From: Actinosynnema pretiosum
GTDB lineage: Bacteria > Actinomycetota > Actinomycetes > Mycobacteriales > Pseudonocardiaceae
NCBI RefSeq assembly: GCF_024171695.1
Contig: NZ_JAMTCF010000002.1
Span: 496,001-560,000 of the forward strand
Reading direction: 5' to 3'
DNA: 64,000 nt
Shown: positions 1 through 8,157 of the stretch, one piece after another
How the letters are laid out: each line of letters starts with the position of its first letter
Numbering within the stretch: the first letter of the stretch is position 1
Program-made: the position numbers and the translations under genes
Notes under the pieces: model-generated
Databases searched by the model: none
What the model was told of the DNA's origin: nothing
What the model saw: the letters and a program-made list of their open reading frames with translations, nothing else

Positions 1-166
1 TCAGGGCGGCCAGCTCCTCGTGCTCGCTCACCTTGACCATGGCGATCAGGTCGGCGTCACCCGCGCAGGAGTGCACCTCGGTCACGCCGTCGATGTCGAC
101 GATCGCCTGCGCCGCGTCGGTGATGGACTCCGCTGAGACTTGGATCAGCACGATCGCGGTGATCAC
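1..166 (-). CDS. Stand-alone Lrp/AsnC ligand-binding (RAM) domain protein, partial
   Basis: Only the first 55 residues are in the window; the gene runs off the left edge. The protein begins VITAIVLIQVS and continues with an alternating strand/helix pattern (DAAQAIVDIDGVTEVHSCAGDADLIA, broken here only by the window) typical of the RAM domain that binds amino acids in Lrp/AsnC regulators. No helix-turn-helix precedes it, so it is the short stand-alone form, which cannot bind DNA alone and probably acts as a small-molecule sensor or partner of a full-length Lrp. The GTG start has GAGG about 11 bases upstream. It lies 37 bp after the nuclease gene on the same strand. Confidence 0.7.
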   Translation of the reverse strand, partial: MITAIVLIQVSAESITDAAQAIVDIDGVTEVHSCAGDADLIAMVKVSEHEELAAL

Positions 167-203
167 AGGGGCACTCCTCGTCCTCGTGGGTGTGCCCGCA
201 ATG

Positions 204-1916
204 CTAGTGCCCCTCGAACCGGTACTGGTCGCGCCCGGCCTCGGCCACGCCCACCCAGGTCCGCCAGCTCCCCGCGCTCCACGCGGGCACCGCCCACGGC
301 CGGGAGCAGCTCACCATCCGGGTCCCCGGCTGCTCCACCCACCGCAGCACCACGCCGACCTCCTCGGCGCTGCCGCCCAGCAGCGGTCCCGCGCCCGGCA
401 GCACGGTCTCCGCCGAGGCCACCAGCGCGTCCACCACCGGCATCGGCGGCACCCCGCGCGGGGCGGTCCCGGCGCTCGCCAGCCGCCCGTGCCGCACCAC
501 CGCGAACCACCAGCCGCCCGCGCCGTCCGGCCGCGCCGCCACCAGCTCCTCGACCGAGGCGAGCGCGGCCAGCCGCTGCCCCCGGTCCAGCGCCCGCACC
601 AGCCCGGCCAGCCGGTCCCGCCGCAGCGCCGCCTCCTCGAACCGCTCCTCCACCGCCAGCTCGCCCAGCTTCGCCGCCGCGCCGCCGAGCGCCTCGGTGG
701 ACTCCCCGGCGATCAGCGCCCGCGCCCGCTCCACCGCGCCCGCGTAGTCGTCGACCTCCTGGAGCCCCGCGCACGGGGCCTTGCAGCGCCCCATCTCCAG
801 CAGCGCGCACGGCGTGCCGGACGCCCCGCGCGCCGGGATGCGCTGGGCGCACGCCCGCAGCGGCACGGCCTCCAGCAGCGCCTCCGCCGCCGCGTCCGCC
901 GCCCGCCTGGTGGGGAACGGCCCCAGCGCGCCGTCGCGGGCCGCGCGCACCACCGACAGCCTCGGGAACGCCTCGTCGGTCAGCGCCAGCCACCACGACG
1001 CGGTGTTCTTCGACCGGCGGTTGTAGGCGGGCCGGTGCGCGGCGATCAGCCGCAGCTCCCGCACCTGCGCCTCCAGCGGGTGCGCGCACTCCACCCAGTC
1101 CACCCGCACCGCGAGCGCCACCATCTCGCGCAGCCGGTGCCGGGTCTCCGACGCGGTGAAGTACTGCCGCACCCGCCTGCGCAGGTCCGAGGCCGTGCCG
1201 ACGTACAGCACCTCCTCGCTCGGGCCCCGGAACAGGTACACGCCCGGCGCGGACGGCAGGTCGGCGGCCAGCGAGCGCTTGCGGCGCTGCTGCGGGCTCA
1301 CGTCCGGCAGGTACGCCAGCAGCTCCTCCAGCGAGTGCACGCCCACCGACCCGACCCGCTCCAGCAGCCGGTGCAGCACCTCCACCGTGGCGCGCGCGTC
1401 GACCAGCGCCCGGTGGTTCGGCGCCTCGGGCACCCCGAACAGGGCGGACAGCGCGGACAGCTTGCAGCTGGGCGCCTCCTCGCGGCTGAGCACCCGCCTG
1501 GCCAGCTTGACCGTGCACACCACCGGCGGCTTGGGCCAGGCGTAGCCGTGCCGCTCGCACGCGGCCTTCATGAAGCCAACGTCGAACCCGGAGTTGTGCG
1601 CCACCAGCACCGCGCCCTCGGCGAACTCCAGGAACGCGGGCAGCACCGAGGCGAGCACGGGCGCGCCGGTGACCATGTTCTGGGTGATGCCGGTCAGCGC
1701 GACGATCTGCGGCGGGATGCCGCGCTCCGGGTCGACGAGCGTGCCGAACTCGCCGATCACCCGCCCGCCGCGCACCTTCACCGCGCCGATCTCGGTGATG
1801 CCGTCCTCGGCCGCGCGCGGACCGGTCGTCTCCAGGTCGAAGACGACGAACGTGGTCTCCCGCAGCGGGGTGCCCAGCTCGTCGAACGACAGCTGCGCGG
1901 GCGGCGTGGTCGGCAT
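204..1916 (-). CDS. DEDDh 3'-5' exonuclease fused to a GIY-YIG/UvrC-type nuclease
   Basis: About 570 residues. Residues ~22-190 form a DNA polymerase III epsilon-type exonuclease: the first acidic pair is in FDLETTG (D27, E29) and the last motif is NHRALVDARAT (H and D). Residues ~215-300 form a GIY-YIG nuclease (PGVYLF...LYVGTASDLRRRV). This is followed by the UvrC cysteine cluster (CALLEMGRCKAPCAG) and a UVR-like helical pair. The RNase H-like and helix-hairpin-helix half of UvrC is missing, so the nuclease half resembles E. coli Cho. Rv2191 of M. tuberculosis has the same plan at the same place. A role in DNA repair is inferred. The ATG at 1916 is chosen because TACCGT lies 7 bases upstream (leaderless); an in-frame TTG at 1946 would add ten residues. 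Confidence 0.85.
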   Translation of the reverse strand: MPTTPPAQLSFDELGTPLRETTFVVFDLETTGPRAAEDGITEIGAVKVRGGRVIGEFGTLVDPERGIPPQIVALTGITQNMVTGAPVLASVLPAFLEFAEGAVLVAHNSGFDVGFMKAACERHGYAWPKPPVVCTVKLARRVLSREEAPSCKLSALSALFGVPEAPNHRALVDARATVEVLHRLLERVGSVGVHSLEELLAYLPDVSPQQRRKRSLAADLPSAPGVYLFRGPSEEVLYVGTASDLRRRVRQYFTASETRHRLREMVALAVRVDWVECAHPLEAQVRELRLIAAHRPAYNRRSKNTASWWLALTDEAFPRLSVVRAARDGALGPFPTRRAADAAAEALLEAVPLRACAQRIPARGASGTPCALLEMGRCKAPCAGLQEVDDYAGAVERARALIAGESTEALGGAAAKLGELAVEERFEEAALRRDRLAGLVRALDRGQRLAALASVEELVAARPDGAGGWWFAVVRHGRLASAGTAPRGVPPMPVVDALVASAETVLPGAGPLLGGSAEEVGVVLRWVEQPGTRMVSCSRPWAVPAWSAGSWRTWVGVAEAGRDQYRFEGH

Positions 1917-1923
1917 TCCGGGC

Positions 1924-1929
1924 ACGGTA
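1924..1929 (-). promoter_or_regulatory. -10 element for the DEDDh/GIY-YIG gene
   Basis: Read on the minus strand this is TACCGT, 7 bases before the ATG at 1916, which would place the transcript start on or next to the start codon. Confidence 0.4.
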
Positions 1930-1987
1930 ACCCCGGACACCGACAATCCGGTGGTGGAGGTGGTCGGTGACGGGGGTCGGCGCGCCG

Positions 1988-1993
1988 TAGCCT
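1988..1993 (+). promoter_or_regulatory. -10 element for the NYN gene
   Basis: TAGCCT lies 6 bases before the GTG start at 2000, with no Shine-Dalgarno sequence, so a leaderless transcript is likely. The divergent nuclease gene has its own -10 element about 60 bp away. Confidence 0.45.
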
Positions 1994-1999
1994 GTACGG

Positions 2000-3553
2000 G
2001 TGCGGGACCCGATCACGGCAGCGGACGAGGACGACGAGCGGGGCGACGGTGAGCCGGAGCCGCTCGTCGAGTCCGCTGTGGAGCCGGTCGGGGAGCCGGG
2101 CCGGGAGGCGGCCGGGGAGTCCGGCGCGCGGCCGGACGCGGGCTCCGGGGCCGACGACCGGTCCGCTGAGGAGCCTGCTGAGGAGTCCGCCGGGGTGCTC
2201 GCGGGAGAGCCCGACGAGGAGTCCGCCGCCGAGGCCGAGGCCGCCGCTGAGCGCGACGCCGAGTCCGCCGTGGACTGGACCGCGCTGCCCGACCCGCTGC
2301 GCGCCAGGCTCGCCGAGCTGAGCGCCCACGCGCTGGGCGAGCTGCCCAAGGTGGACGTGCCGCAGTCGCTGCGCGCCGTCGCCAGGTTCGCGCCCGCCAA
2401 GCGGGCCAGGCTGGGCGCGCCCGCGCTGATCGGCGCGCTGCGCTCGTCGGCCGGGTTCCGCACCGCCGTCGTCGACTGGTTGCGGCGCAACCGGCCGTCC
2501 GCGCTGGAGCACACCGCGCCCGACCCGGTCACCGCCGGGGCCGCCGCGCTGCTGCTGGGCGAGGACGGCGCGGAGCACCTGGTGGAGCTGGTGGGGCGGC
2601 GCGCGACCGACGCCGGGCTGCGGGCCGAGCGGGACAGCGCGGTGGCGCGCCTGGAGCGGCTGGAGTCCGAGCTGGAGCGGCTGCGGGCCGAGCGGGTCGA
2701 GGTCGGTGGCGCGGCCGACCGGGTGCGGGTCGAGGCGGACGCCGAGCTGGAGCGGTTGCGCAAGCGGCTGCGGGAGCAGGGCGTCAAGCTGCGCGAGGCC
2801 AAGGACCGGGCCGAGGCCGCCGCCCTGGAGGCGCTGCGGGTGCGGGCCGAGGTGGACGTCGAGGTCGGCAAGCTGATCGCCGAGCGGGACCGGGAGCGCG
2901 AGCGCGCCGAGGCCGAGCGGGTCAGGGCGCGGCGCGCGGTCGCCGACGCCGAGGTGGCCCGCCAGTCGGCGCGGGAGGCGCGGCAGGCCGACGAGGTGCG
3001 GCTGGCGCTGCTCGTGGACACCCTGGACGGCGCGGTCAGCGGGCTGCGCAGGGAGCTCGCGCTGGGCGGCGGCACCGGGCCGCGCCCGGCGGACATGGTG
3101 CGCGGGGCGAGCGCGGGGCAGGGCTCGGTCAACCGGGTCGAGGACCCGGCCGCGCTGGACCGGCTGCTGGCGCTGCCCGCCGTGCACCTGATCGTCGACG
3201 GCTACAACGTCACCAAGACCGGCTACCCGGAGCTGGCGCTCGCCGACCAGCGGGACCGGCTGGTGCACCAGCTCGCCGTGCTGGCCGCGCGCACCGGGGC
3301 CGAGGTGACCCTGGTGTTCGACGGCGCGGGCGTGGTCGCCGTGCCTGCCGCCGCGCCGCGCGGGGTGCGGGTGCTGTTCAGCGACCCCGGCGTGCTGGCC
3401 GACGACGTCATCCGGGCGCTGGTGACCGCCGAGCCCGAGGGCAGGCCGGTGGTCGTGGTGACCTCCGACCGGGCGGTCGCCGACTCGGTGCGCAGGCGCG
3501 GCGCGCACCCCGTCCCGTCCGCCGTGCTGCTCGCCCGCCTCGGCCGCGTCTGA
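2000..3553 (+). CDS. NYN-domain RNA-binding/nuclease protein
   Basis: 517 residues in three parts. Residues ~1-95 are acidic and low in complexity (E, A, D, S, G rich). Residues ~200-340 form a long charged coiled coil of the RLERLESELERLRAE type. The C-terminal ~130 residues form a NYN domain of the YacP class (VHLIVDGYNVTKTG, then LVFDGAG and VVTSDRAVAD), with the acidic residues expected of a PIN-like metal site. Related B. subtilis YacP (Rae1) cuts mRNA on ribosomes, so an RNA substrate is plausible here, but the target is unknown. It is divergent from the DEDDh/GIY-YIG nuclease gene, which puts two predicted nucleases back to back. The start is GTG. Confidence 0.8.
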   Translation: MRDPITAADEDDERGDGEPEPLVESAVEPVGEPGREAAGESGARPDAGSGADDRSAEEPAEESAGVLAGEPDEESAAEAEAAAERDAESAVDWTALPDPLRARLAELSAHALGELPKVDVPQSLRAVARFAPAKRARLGAPALIGALRSSAGFRTAVVDWLRRNRPSALEHTAPDPVTAGAAALLLGEDGAEHLVELVGRRATDAGLRAERDSAVARLERLESELERLRAERVEVGGAADRVRVEADAELERLRKRLREQGVKLREAKDRAEAAALEALRVRAEVDVEVGKLIAERDRERERAEAERVRARRAVADAEVARQSAREARQADEVRLALLVDTLDGAVSGLRRELALGGGTGPRPADMVRGASAGQGSVNRVEDPAALDRLLALPAVHLIVDGYNVTKTGYPELALADQRDRLVHQLAVLAARTGAEVTLVFDGAGVVAVPAAAPRGVRVLFSDPGVLADDVIRALVTAEPEGRPVVVVTSDRAVADSVRRRGAHPVPSAVLLARLGRV

Positions 3554-3952
3554 CCCCCGTTCGGGGGAGTGGCGACCGGCTGTGACCGGGGTTCGTCGGC
3601 GGAGGGTGACCGTTCGGGGGTTGCGCAGGGTGACCGCGCGGAGTGTGATCAAGCTCTTAGTCCGGGGTGTCCCGCGTCACCCGACCAGGTGAGCCGATGC
3701 GTCATCGATCCAGTCGCGATTACTCGCCGGACAACGGTGGACGCGGGCATCCCGCTCTCATAACCTAGCCGGGACCTCGCGGAGGATCGTCGGCCGGCGT
3801 GGCAGGCGACGCGGGTCACCGCCGGATCGGCGCTGTCGGGGAGCCGAGTCGCGCACGCCCCTCCACCTCGTTTTGGTGCCGCCAGGGGCTGCGCCGCGTC
3901 CGCGCTGAGCGGGGACCGGTGGCGGTTCACACGACAGGAGACTCTGGCGAGA
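3554..3952 (+). promoter_or_regulatory. 400-bp non-coding leader of the NlpC/P60 gene
   Basis: No credible gene lies in this gap. A promoter-like pair TGGACG (3738-3743), 17 bases, TAACCT (3761-3766) would give a leader of roughly 180 nt before the GTG at 3953. The leader is GC-rich and can fold. Actinobacterial wall-hydrolase genes often have long regulated leaders, but I could not match this one to the cyclic-di-AMP (ydaO) riboswitch consensus. A good Shine-Dalgarno AGGAG sits at 3936-3940. Confidence 0.4.
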
Positions 3953-4984
3953 GTGGCGTCGCAACGACTCAAGCGCGGTGTGCGTGGGGTAATGGCCGCC
4001 ACGGCGGTGGCCGTGGCGGCTGTGGGCATCACGCCGGTCTCGGCCGGGGCCCAGCCCGCCACCGCCTCCGACGCGTTGAAGAAGTACAACGAGCTGGGCG
4101 AGCAGGCCACCAAGCTCAACGAGGAGCTGCTCCGCGCTCAGGAGCAGGAGAAGAACAACCAGGCCGAGCTGGACAAGGCCAAGGGCGAGGTCGAGGCCGC
4201 GACCAAGGCCGGTGACGCGGCCCGCGCCGACGAGGAGAAGTTCCGCAGCCGGGTCGACCGGCTCACCGAGGCCTCCTTCGAGGGCGCGCGGTTCAACCAG
4301 CTGTCCGCGCTGCTGGTCAGCGACTCGCAGCAGGACTTCCTCAACCGCATGTCCGCCCTGGGCGTGCTGGCCATGGACAACGGCGAGGCGCTGGACGAGC
4401 TGTCCGGCGCGGTCCAGGCCGCCGACACGGCGCGCGACACCGCCTCCGAGGCCGAGAAGCGCGCGCAGACCGCGACGGACGAGGCGAAGAAGATCGCCGA
4501 CGACGTGCGCAAGCGCAAGGACGACCTGGACAAGCAGCGCACCGAGGTCCAGGCGCAGATCCAGCGGCTGACCGTCTCCGAGAAGGCCGCGCTCAAGAAC
4601 CCCGGCAGCGTTCCCACGAACGTGGACTACCCGGCGGGCGCTGCGGGCGCGGCGCTCCAGTTCGCGCTGGCGCAGATCGGCGACATGTACCAGTACGGCG
4701 CGACGGGCCCGAACGTGTGGGACTGCTCCGGCCTGGTCATGAAGGCGTACGCGAGCGCGGGCGTGTCGATCCCCCGCACCAGCCAGGGGCAGGCCGGGGT
4801 CGGCCGCGCGGTGACCCGCGCCGAGGCCCAGGCGGGCGACATCGTCGTCTACAACGGCGGGATGCACGTGGGCATGGCGGTGAGCAACAGCCAGGTGGTG
4901 CACGCGTCCACCGACGGCGTGCCGGTGAAGGTCGTGCCGTTCAACAACCCCGGCTCGATCTACGCTATCCGCCGGATCGGCTGA
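3953..4984 (+). CDS. Secreted NlpC/P60 peptidoglycan endopeptidase (Rv2190c type)
   Basis: 343 residues. The N-terminus is a Sec signal peptide (basic start, hydrophobic run to about residue 35, cut near SAGAQP). Residues ~45-210 are coiled coil, as in RipA-type hydrolases where this arm holds the enzyme or keeps it inactive. The last ~120 residues are the NlpC/P60 domain, with the catalytic cysteine in WDCSGLV and the histidine in GMHVGMA. Such enzymes cut D-iGlu-DAP bonds in peptidoglycan stems. In mycobacteria the orthologous position is held by Rv2190c, next to pimB and fadD15. Transcription is probably from the promoter near 3740-3766 with a long leader. Confidence 0.9.
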   Translation: MASQRLKRGVRGVMAATAVAVAAVGITPVSAGAQPATASDALKKYNELGEQATKLNEELLRAQEQEKNNQAELDKAKGEVEAATKAGDAARADEEKFRSRVDRLTEASFEGARFNQLSALLVSDSQQDFLNRMSALGVLAMDNGEALDELSGAVQAADTARDTASEAEKRAQTATDEAKKIADDVRKRKDDLDKQRTEVQAQIQRLTVSEKAALKNPGSVPTNVDYPAGAAGAALQFALAQIGDMYQYGATGPNVWDCSGLVMKAYASAGVSIPRTSQGQAGVGRAVTRAEAQAGDIVVYNGGMHVGMAVSNSQVVHASTDGVPVKVVPFNNPGSIYAIRRIG

Positions 4985-5105
4985 CGGGCCTGCGAGCTGT
5001 TCCCCCTCGGCGGGGTCGTTCCGGGAGCGGAGCGGCCCCGCCGAGGCGCGTTCCGGGGGTGGGGTTCACTGTCCGGGTGCCCTCGACCGCCGCCGGAGCG
5101 GCCCG

Positions 5106-6341
5106 GTGAGCCGCGCGCGGACCGTCCTGGCGGTCCTGGCCGCGCTGGTGCTGTCGGCCGGGCTGGTGGCCGTCCTGCGGCACGGGACCGCGCCGGCCGG
5201 GGCGGACGCGCCAGCCGAGGAGGCCGTGCGGGCGCTCCTGGACCGCAGGGCGCGGGCCGTGCTGGAGCGGGACGAGGCGGCGTTCACCGCCGACCTGGAC
5301 CCCGAGGCCGATCCCGCGTTCCTGGCCGCCCAGCGCGGGCTGTTCGCCGCGCTGGCCGAGGTGCCACTGGCCGAGTGGTCCTACCGGGTGGCCGACGCCG
5401 CGGGTGACGAGTCCGGTGGGGACGAGCGCGCTCTGACCGTCCTGCTGTCGCACCGGCTGTCCGGTGTGGACGAGCGCGCGGGGGAGAAGCCGCTCGGCTA
5501 CCGCTTCAGCCGCCGGGACGACCGCTGGCTCCTGACCTCGGACACCGCGCCGGGCCGCACGACGTGGCGCGGCCCGTGGGACTTCGGGCCCGTGCGCGTC
5601 GGCGCCGCGCGCGGCGGGCTGGTCCTGGCGCACCCAGGAGGCGAGGCCCAGGCCGCGCGGGCGCTGGCGGAGCTGGACGACGCCGTGGACGCGGTCACCG
5701 ACGTGCTGGGGCCGAGGTGGGGCGGGCGGGTGGCGGTGCTGGTCCCCTCCGGTGACGCGGAGCTGCGCGCGCTGGTCGGCGACGGCTTCGCGAGCGGGGG
5801 GCTGGCCGCCGTGGCGGTGTCCGACCCGGTCGTGCCCGGCCGGACGCCCACCGGCCAGCGGGTGGTGCTGAACCCGGCGGTCGTGGCCCCGCTGCCGGAC
5901 GTCCAGTTCCGGGTCCTCCTGCGGCACGAGATCACGCACGTGGCGACGCGGGCCTCGGTCGTGGACGGCGCGCCGATGTGGCTGCTGGAGGGCTTCGCGG
6001 ACCACGTCGGCTACCTGGGCAGCGGTCTGCCCGCCGACCAGGTCGCGCCCGCGCTGGCGGCCCGCGTGCGCGCGGGCGACCCGCCGTCCGCGCTGCCGTC
6101 CGACGCGGACTTCCGGGGCGCGGGGATCGACCTGGCCTACCAGGAGGCGTGGTCGTTCGCCGAGCACCTGGCCAGGGCGCACGGGGAACCCGCCCTGCTC
6201 GCCCTGCACGACCGCCTGACCGCGCTGGGCCCGGCCGCCGGGTCCGACGTGGACGCGGCCCTGCGCGCCACCACCGGCGCGGGGCTGGCCGAGCAGCTGG
6301 CCGCCTGGCGCGGGTTCCTGACCACGACGTTCACCCCCTGA
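5106..6341 (+). CDS. Membrane-anchored or secreted predicted zinc metallopeptidase
   Basis: 411 residues. The N-terminal hydrophobic segment (about residues 6-26) is a signal anchor or signal peptide; no lipobox cysteine is visible. The middle, about residues 35-150, looks like an NTF2-like or similar alpha/beta region. The C-terminal half carries HEITH followed about 20 residues later by WLLEGFADHVG, the HExxH plus downstream glutamate arrangement of gluzincin peptidases (peptidase MA-like). A later YQEAWSFAEHLA stretch fits that fold. The substrate is unknown; a position between a wall hydrolase and pimB suggests an extracytoplasmic role. The start is GTG with GGAG about 10 bases upstream, 121 bp after the NlpC/P60 gene. 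Confidence 0.7.
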   Translation: MSRARTVLAVLAALVLSAGLVAVLRHGTAPAGADAPAEEAVRALLDRRARAVLERDEAAFTADLDPEADPAFLAAQRGLFAALAEVPLAEWSYRVADAAGDESGGDERALTVLLSHRLSGVDERAGEKPLGYRFSRRDDRWLLTSDTAPGRTTWRGPWDFGPVRVGAARGGLVLAHPGGEAQAARALAELDDAVDAVTDVLGPRWGGRVAVLVPSGDAELRALVGDGFASGGLAAVAVSDPVVPGRTPTGQRVVLNPAVVAPLPDVQFRVLLRHEITHVATRASVVDGAPMWLLEGFADHVGYLGSGLPADQVAPALAARVRAGDPPSALPSDADFRGAGIDLAYQEAWSFAEHLARAHGEPALLALHDRLTALGPAAGSDVDAALRATTGAGLAEQLAAWRGFLTTTFTP

Positions 6342-6835
6342 GTCTGGTAGTCCCTGACCCCGCCACTCCCTGGCCCCGCCACTCCCTGGCCCCGCCACTC
6401 CCTGGCCTCGGCACCCCCTGGCCTCGGCACCCTCTGACCCCGGCACCCCTGGGCAGCAGCGCCCTGCGCGACACCACGGCCAAGCCGCCTCGCCGGATCG
6501 CCCGCACCAGGCGCCGGTCAGGCACGCTCCACCGCAGCGGCGCGGGCACGAGCCTGGCCGAGGGAAACCCGCCCCCGAGCCGCCGCGCAAGCGGCTGCTC
6601 CCGGCCCTCGCCGCCGAGCGGGAGGCCCTTCGAGCCCCGCACCGCCCCGGCTCCCGGTCCTCGCCCGCCCCCTGATCGTCACCCGTGCTCGCCCTGCCGC
6701 TCGACCCAACCGCGCCTGTCCCCGCCCTGCCCGGCCGTCCGTGCCGCGTCCTGCCCCACCCGCCTGCCCGCCCGCGCCCATCCCCTCGCCCGCCGCCCCC
6801 CGCACCCCCCACCTCCCTCGGGGTACCGTGCGCCC
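6342..6835. repeat. Intergenic 16-bp tandem repeat and C-rich spacer before pimB
   Basis: Between about 6356 and 6450 the + strand repeats a 16-base unit close to CCCCGCCACTCCCTGG five to six times, decaying towards CCTCGGCACCCCCTGG. The rest of the gap, up to 6835, is C-rich and codes for nothing I can support. The reading frame that crosses it is only an upstream extension of the pimB frame. Confidence 0.7.
6824..6829 (+). promoter_or_regulatory. -10 element of pimB
   Basis: TACCGT, 6 bases before the GTG start at 6836; no ribosome-binding site is present, so the gene is probably read as a leaderless mRNA. Confidence 0.4.
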
Positions 6836-7966
6836 GTGCCGCGAACCCTCCTGGTGACCAACGACTTCCCGCCGCGCCCCGGAGGCATCCAGGGCTACCT
6901 GCACGAGCTCGTCACCCGCCTGCCCGACGTGGTCGTCTACGCCCCGTCCTGGGAATCGCCCTCCGGTTCGCACCCCGAGTTCGACGCCGCCCAGCCCTTC
7001 CCGGTCGTCCGCCACCCCACGAGCCTCATGCTCCCCACCCCCGACGTCCTGCGCCGCGCCGCCGACGTCCTCAGGGCCGAGCGCTGCGACTCCGTCTGGT
7101 TCGGCGCCGCCGCCCCCCTCGCCCTGCTCGGCCCCGCGCTGCGGAAGGCGGGCGCCCGGCGGGTCGTCGCCTCCACGCACGGGCACGAGGTCGGCTGGTC
7201 CATGCTCCCCGGCGCCCGCCAGGCGCTGCGCCGCATCGGGTCCACCTCGGACGTCGTCACGTTCGTCAGCCGCTACACCCGCTCCCGCTTCGCCGCCGCG
7301 TTCGGCCCGGCCGCCGCGCTGGAGCACCTGCCGCCCGGCGTGGACACCGACGTCTTCGCGCCCGACCCGGCCGCCCGCGCCGAGCTGCGCGCCCGCTACC
7401 GCCTCGGCGACCGGCCGGTCGTCGTCTGCGTGTCGAGGCTGGTGCCGCGCAAGGGGCAGGACGTGCTGATCAGGGCCCTGCCCGAGATCCGCCGCCGGGT
7501 CCCGGACGCCGCGCTGCTGCTGGTCGGCGGCGGGCCGCACCGGGGCGCGCTGGAGCGGCTGGCCCGCGAGAGCGGGGTCGAGGGCGACGTGGTGCTGACC
7601 GGGTCGGTGCCCTGGTCGGAGCTGCCCGCGCACTACAACGCGGGCGACGTGTTCGCGATGCCGTGCCGCACGCGCGGGCGCGGGCTGGACGTGGAGGGGC
7701 TCGGCATCGTCTACCTGGAGGCCTCCGCCACCGGGCTGCCGGTCGTGGCGGGCCGCTCGGGCGGTGCGCCGGAGACGGTGCGCGACGGCGTCACCGGGCA
7801 CGTGGTGGACGGCCGCGAGGTGCACGCGGTGGCCGAGTCCACGGCGGCGCTGCTGGCCGATCCTGGACTGGCCGCGAAGATGGGGCAGGCCGGTCGCGAG
7901 TGGGTCTCCGACCGGTGGCGCTGGTCCGACATGGCCGCCCGCCTCGGCTCGCTCATCGCGGGCTGA
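6836..7966 (+). CDS. pimB: GDP-mannose-dependent phosphatidylinositol mannosyltransferase PimB'
   Basis: 376 residues, GT-B fold, GT4 family. It starts MPRTLLVTNDFPPRPGGIQGYL, where the glycine-rich loop binds the donor. Donor-site features are VSRLVPRKGQD and the EX7E motif in EGLGIVYLE. In mycobacteria and corynebacteria PimB' adds the second mannose to Ac1PIM1 on the inner membrane face, committing the lipid to phosphatidylinositol mannosides, lipomannan and lipoarabinomannan. The location between the NlpC/P60 hydrolase and the FadD15-like gene matches Rv2188c. The GTG start is placed by alignment to the family N-terminus and by the -10 element 6 bases upstream; an in-frame reading continues upstream but is not plausible protein. 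Confidence 0.92.
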   Translation: MPRTLLVTNDFPPRPGGIQGYLHELVTRLPDVVVYAPSWESPSGSHPEFDAAQPFPVVRHPTSLMLPTPDVLRRAADVLRAERCDSVWFGAAAPLALLGPALRKAGARRVVASTHGHEVGWSMLPGARQALRRIGSTSDVVTFVSRYTRSRFAAAFGPAAALEHLPPGVDTDVFAPDPAARAELRARYRLGDRPVVVCVSRLVPRKGQDVLIRALPEIRRRVPDAALLLVGGGPHRGALERLARESGVEGDVVLTGSVPWSELPAHYNAGDVFAMPCRTRGRGLDVEGLGIVYLEASATGLPVVAGRSGGAPETVRDGVTGHVVDGREVHAVAESTAALLADPGLAAKMGQAGREWVSDRWRWSDMAARLGSLIAG

Positions 7967-8103
7967 CCCGGCGGAAACCCTAGGTCAGCGCGGTCGGCGG
8001 GACGCGCGACAGCGATACGACAGAACCACCCGCGAGACTGGTCCCGTCCCACCGCCGAGCGGCGCCGGGACGGGAACTCTCGCGTCAAGCGATCACTGGG
8101 GGT

Positions 8104-8135
8104 CGGTTGGCCCACACCTCGGTGTGGGCCAACCG
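8104..8135. terminator. Bidirectional hairpin between pimB and fadD15
   Basis: CGGTTGGCCCACACC at 8104-8118 pairs with its perfect complement at 8121-8135, giving a 13-14 bp stem with a tetraloop. It lies between two convergent genes and probably ends transcripts from both sides; there is no long T-tract. Confidence 0.7.
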
Positions 8136-8157
8136 TCTGTTCCGCCCCCGGCCGGTC

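Noticed and set aside
163..3132. Very long open frames opposite or across real genes, such as a 989-codon frame on the minus strand
   Set aside because: High GC keeps shadow frames open. Their products are R/A/P/G-rich without domains, while the genes at 204-1916 and 2000-3553 have clear families.
3554..3952. Cyclic-di-AMP (ydaO) riboswitch before the NlpC/P60 gene
   Set aside because: The conserved GTGAATC and CAGCTAACCTCG-type strings are absent; only a loose TAACCT match was found, better explained as a -10 element.
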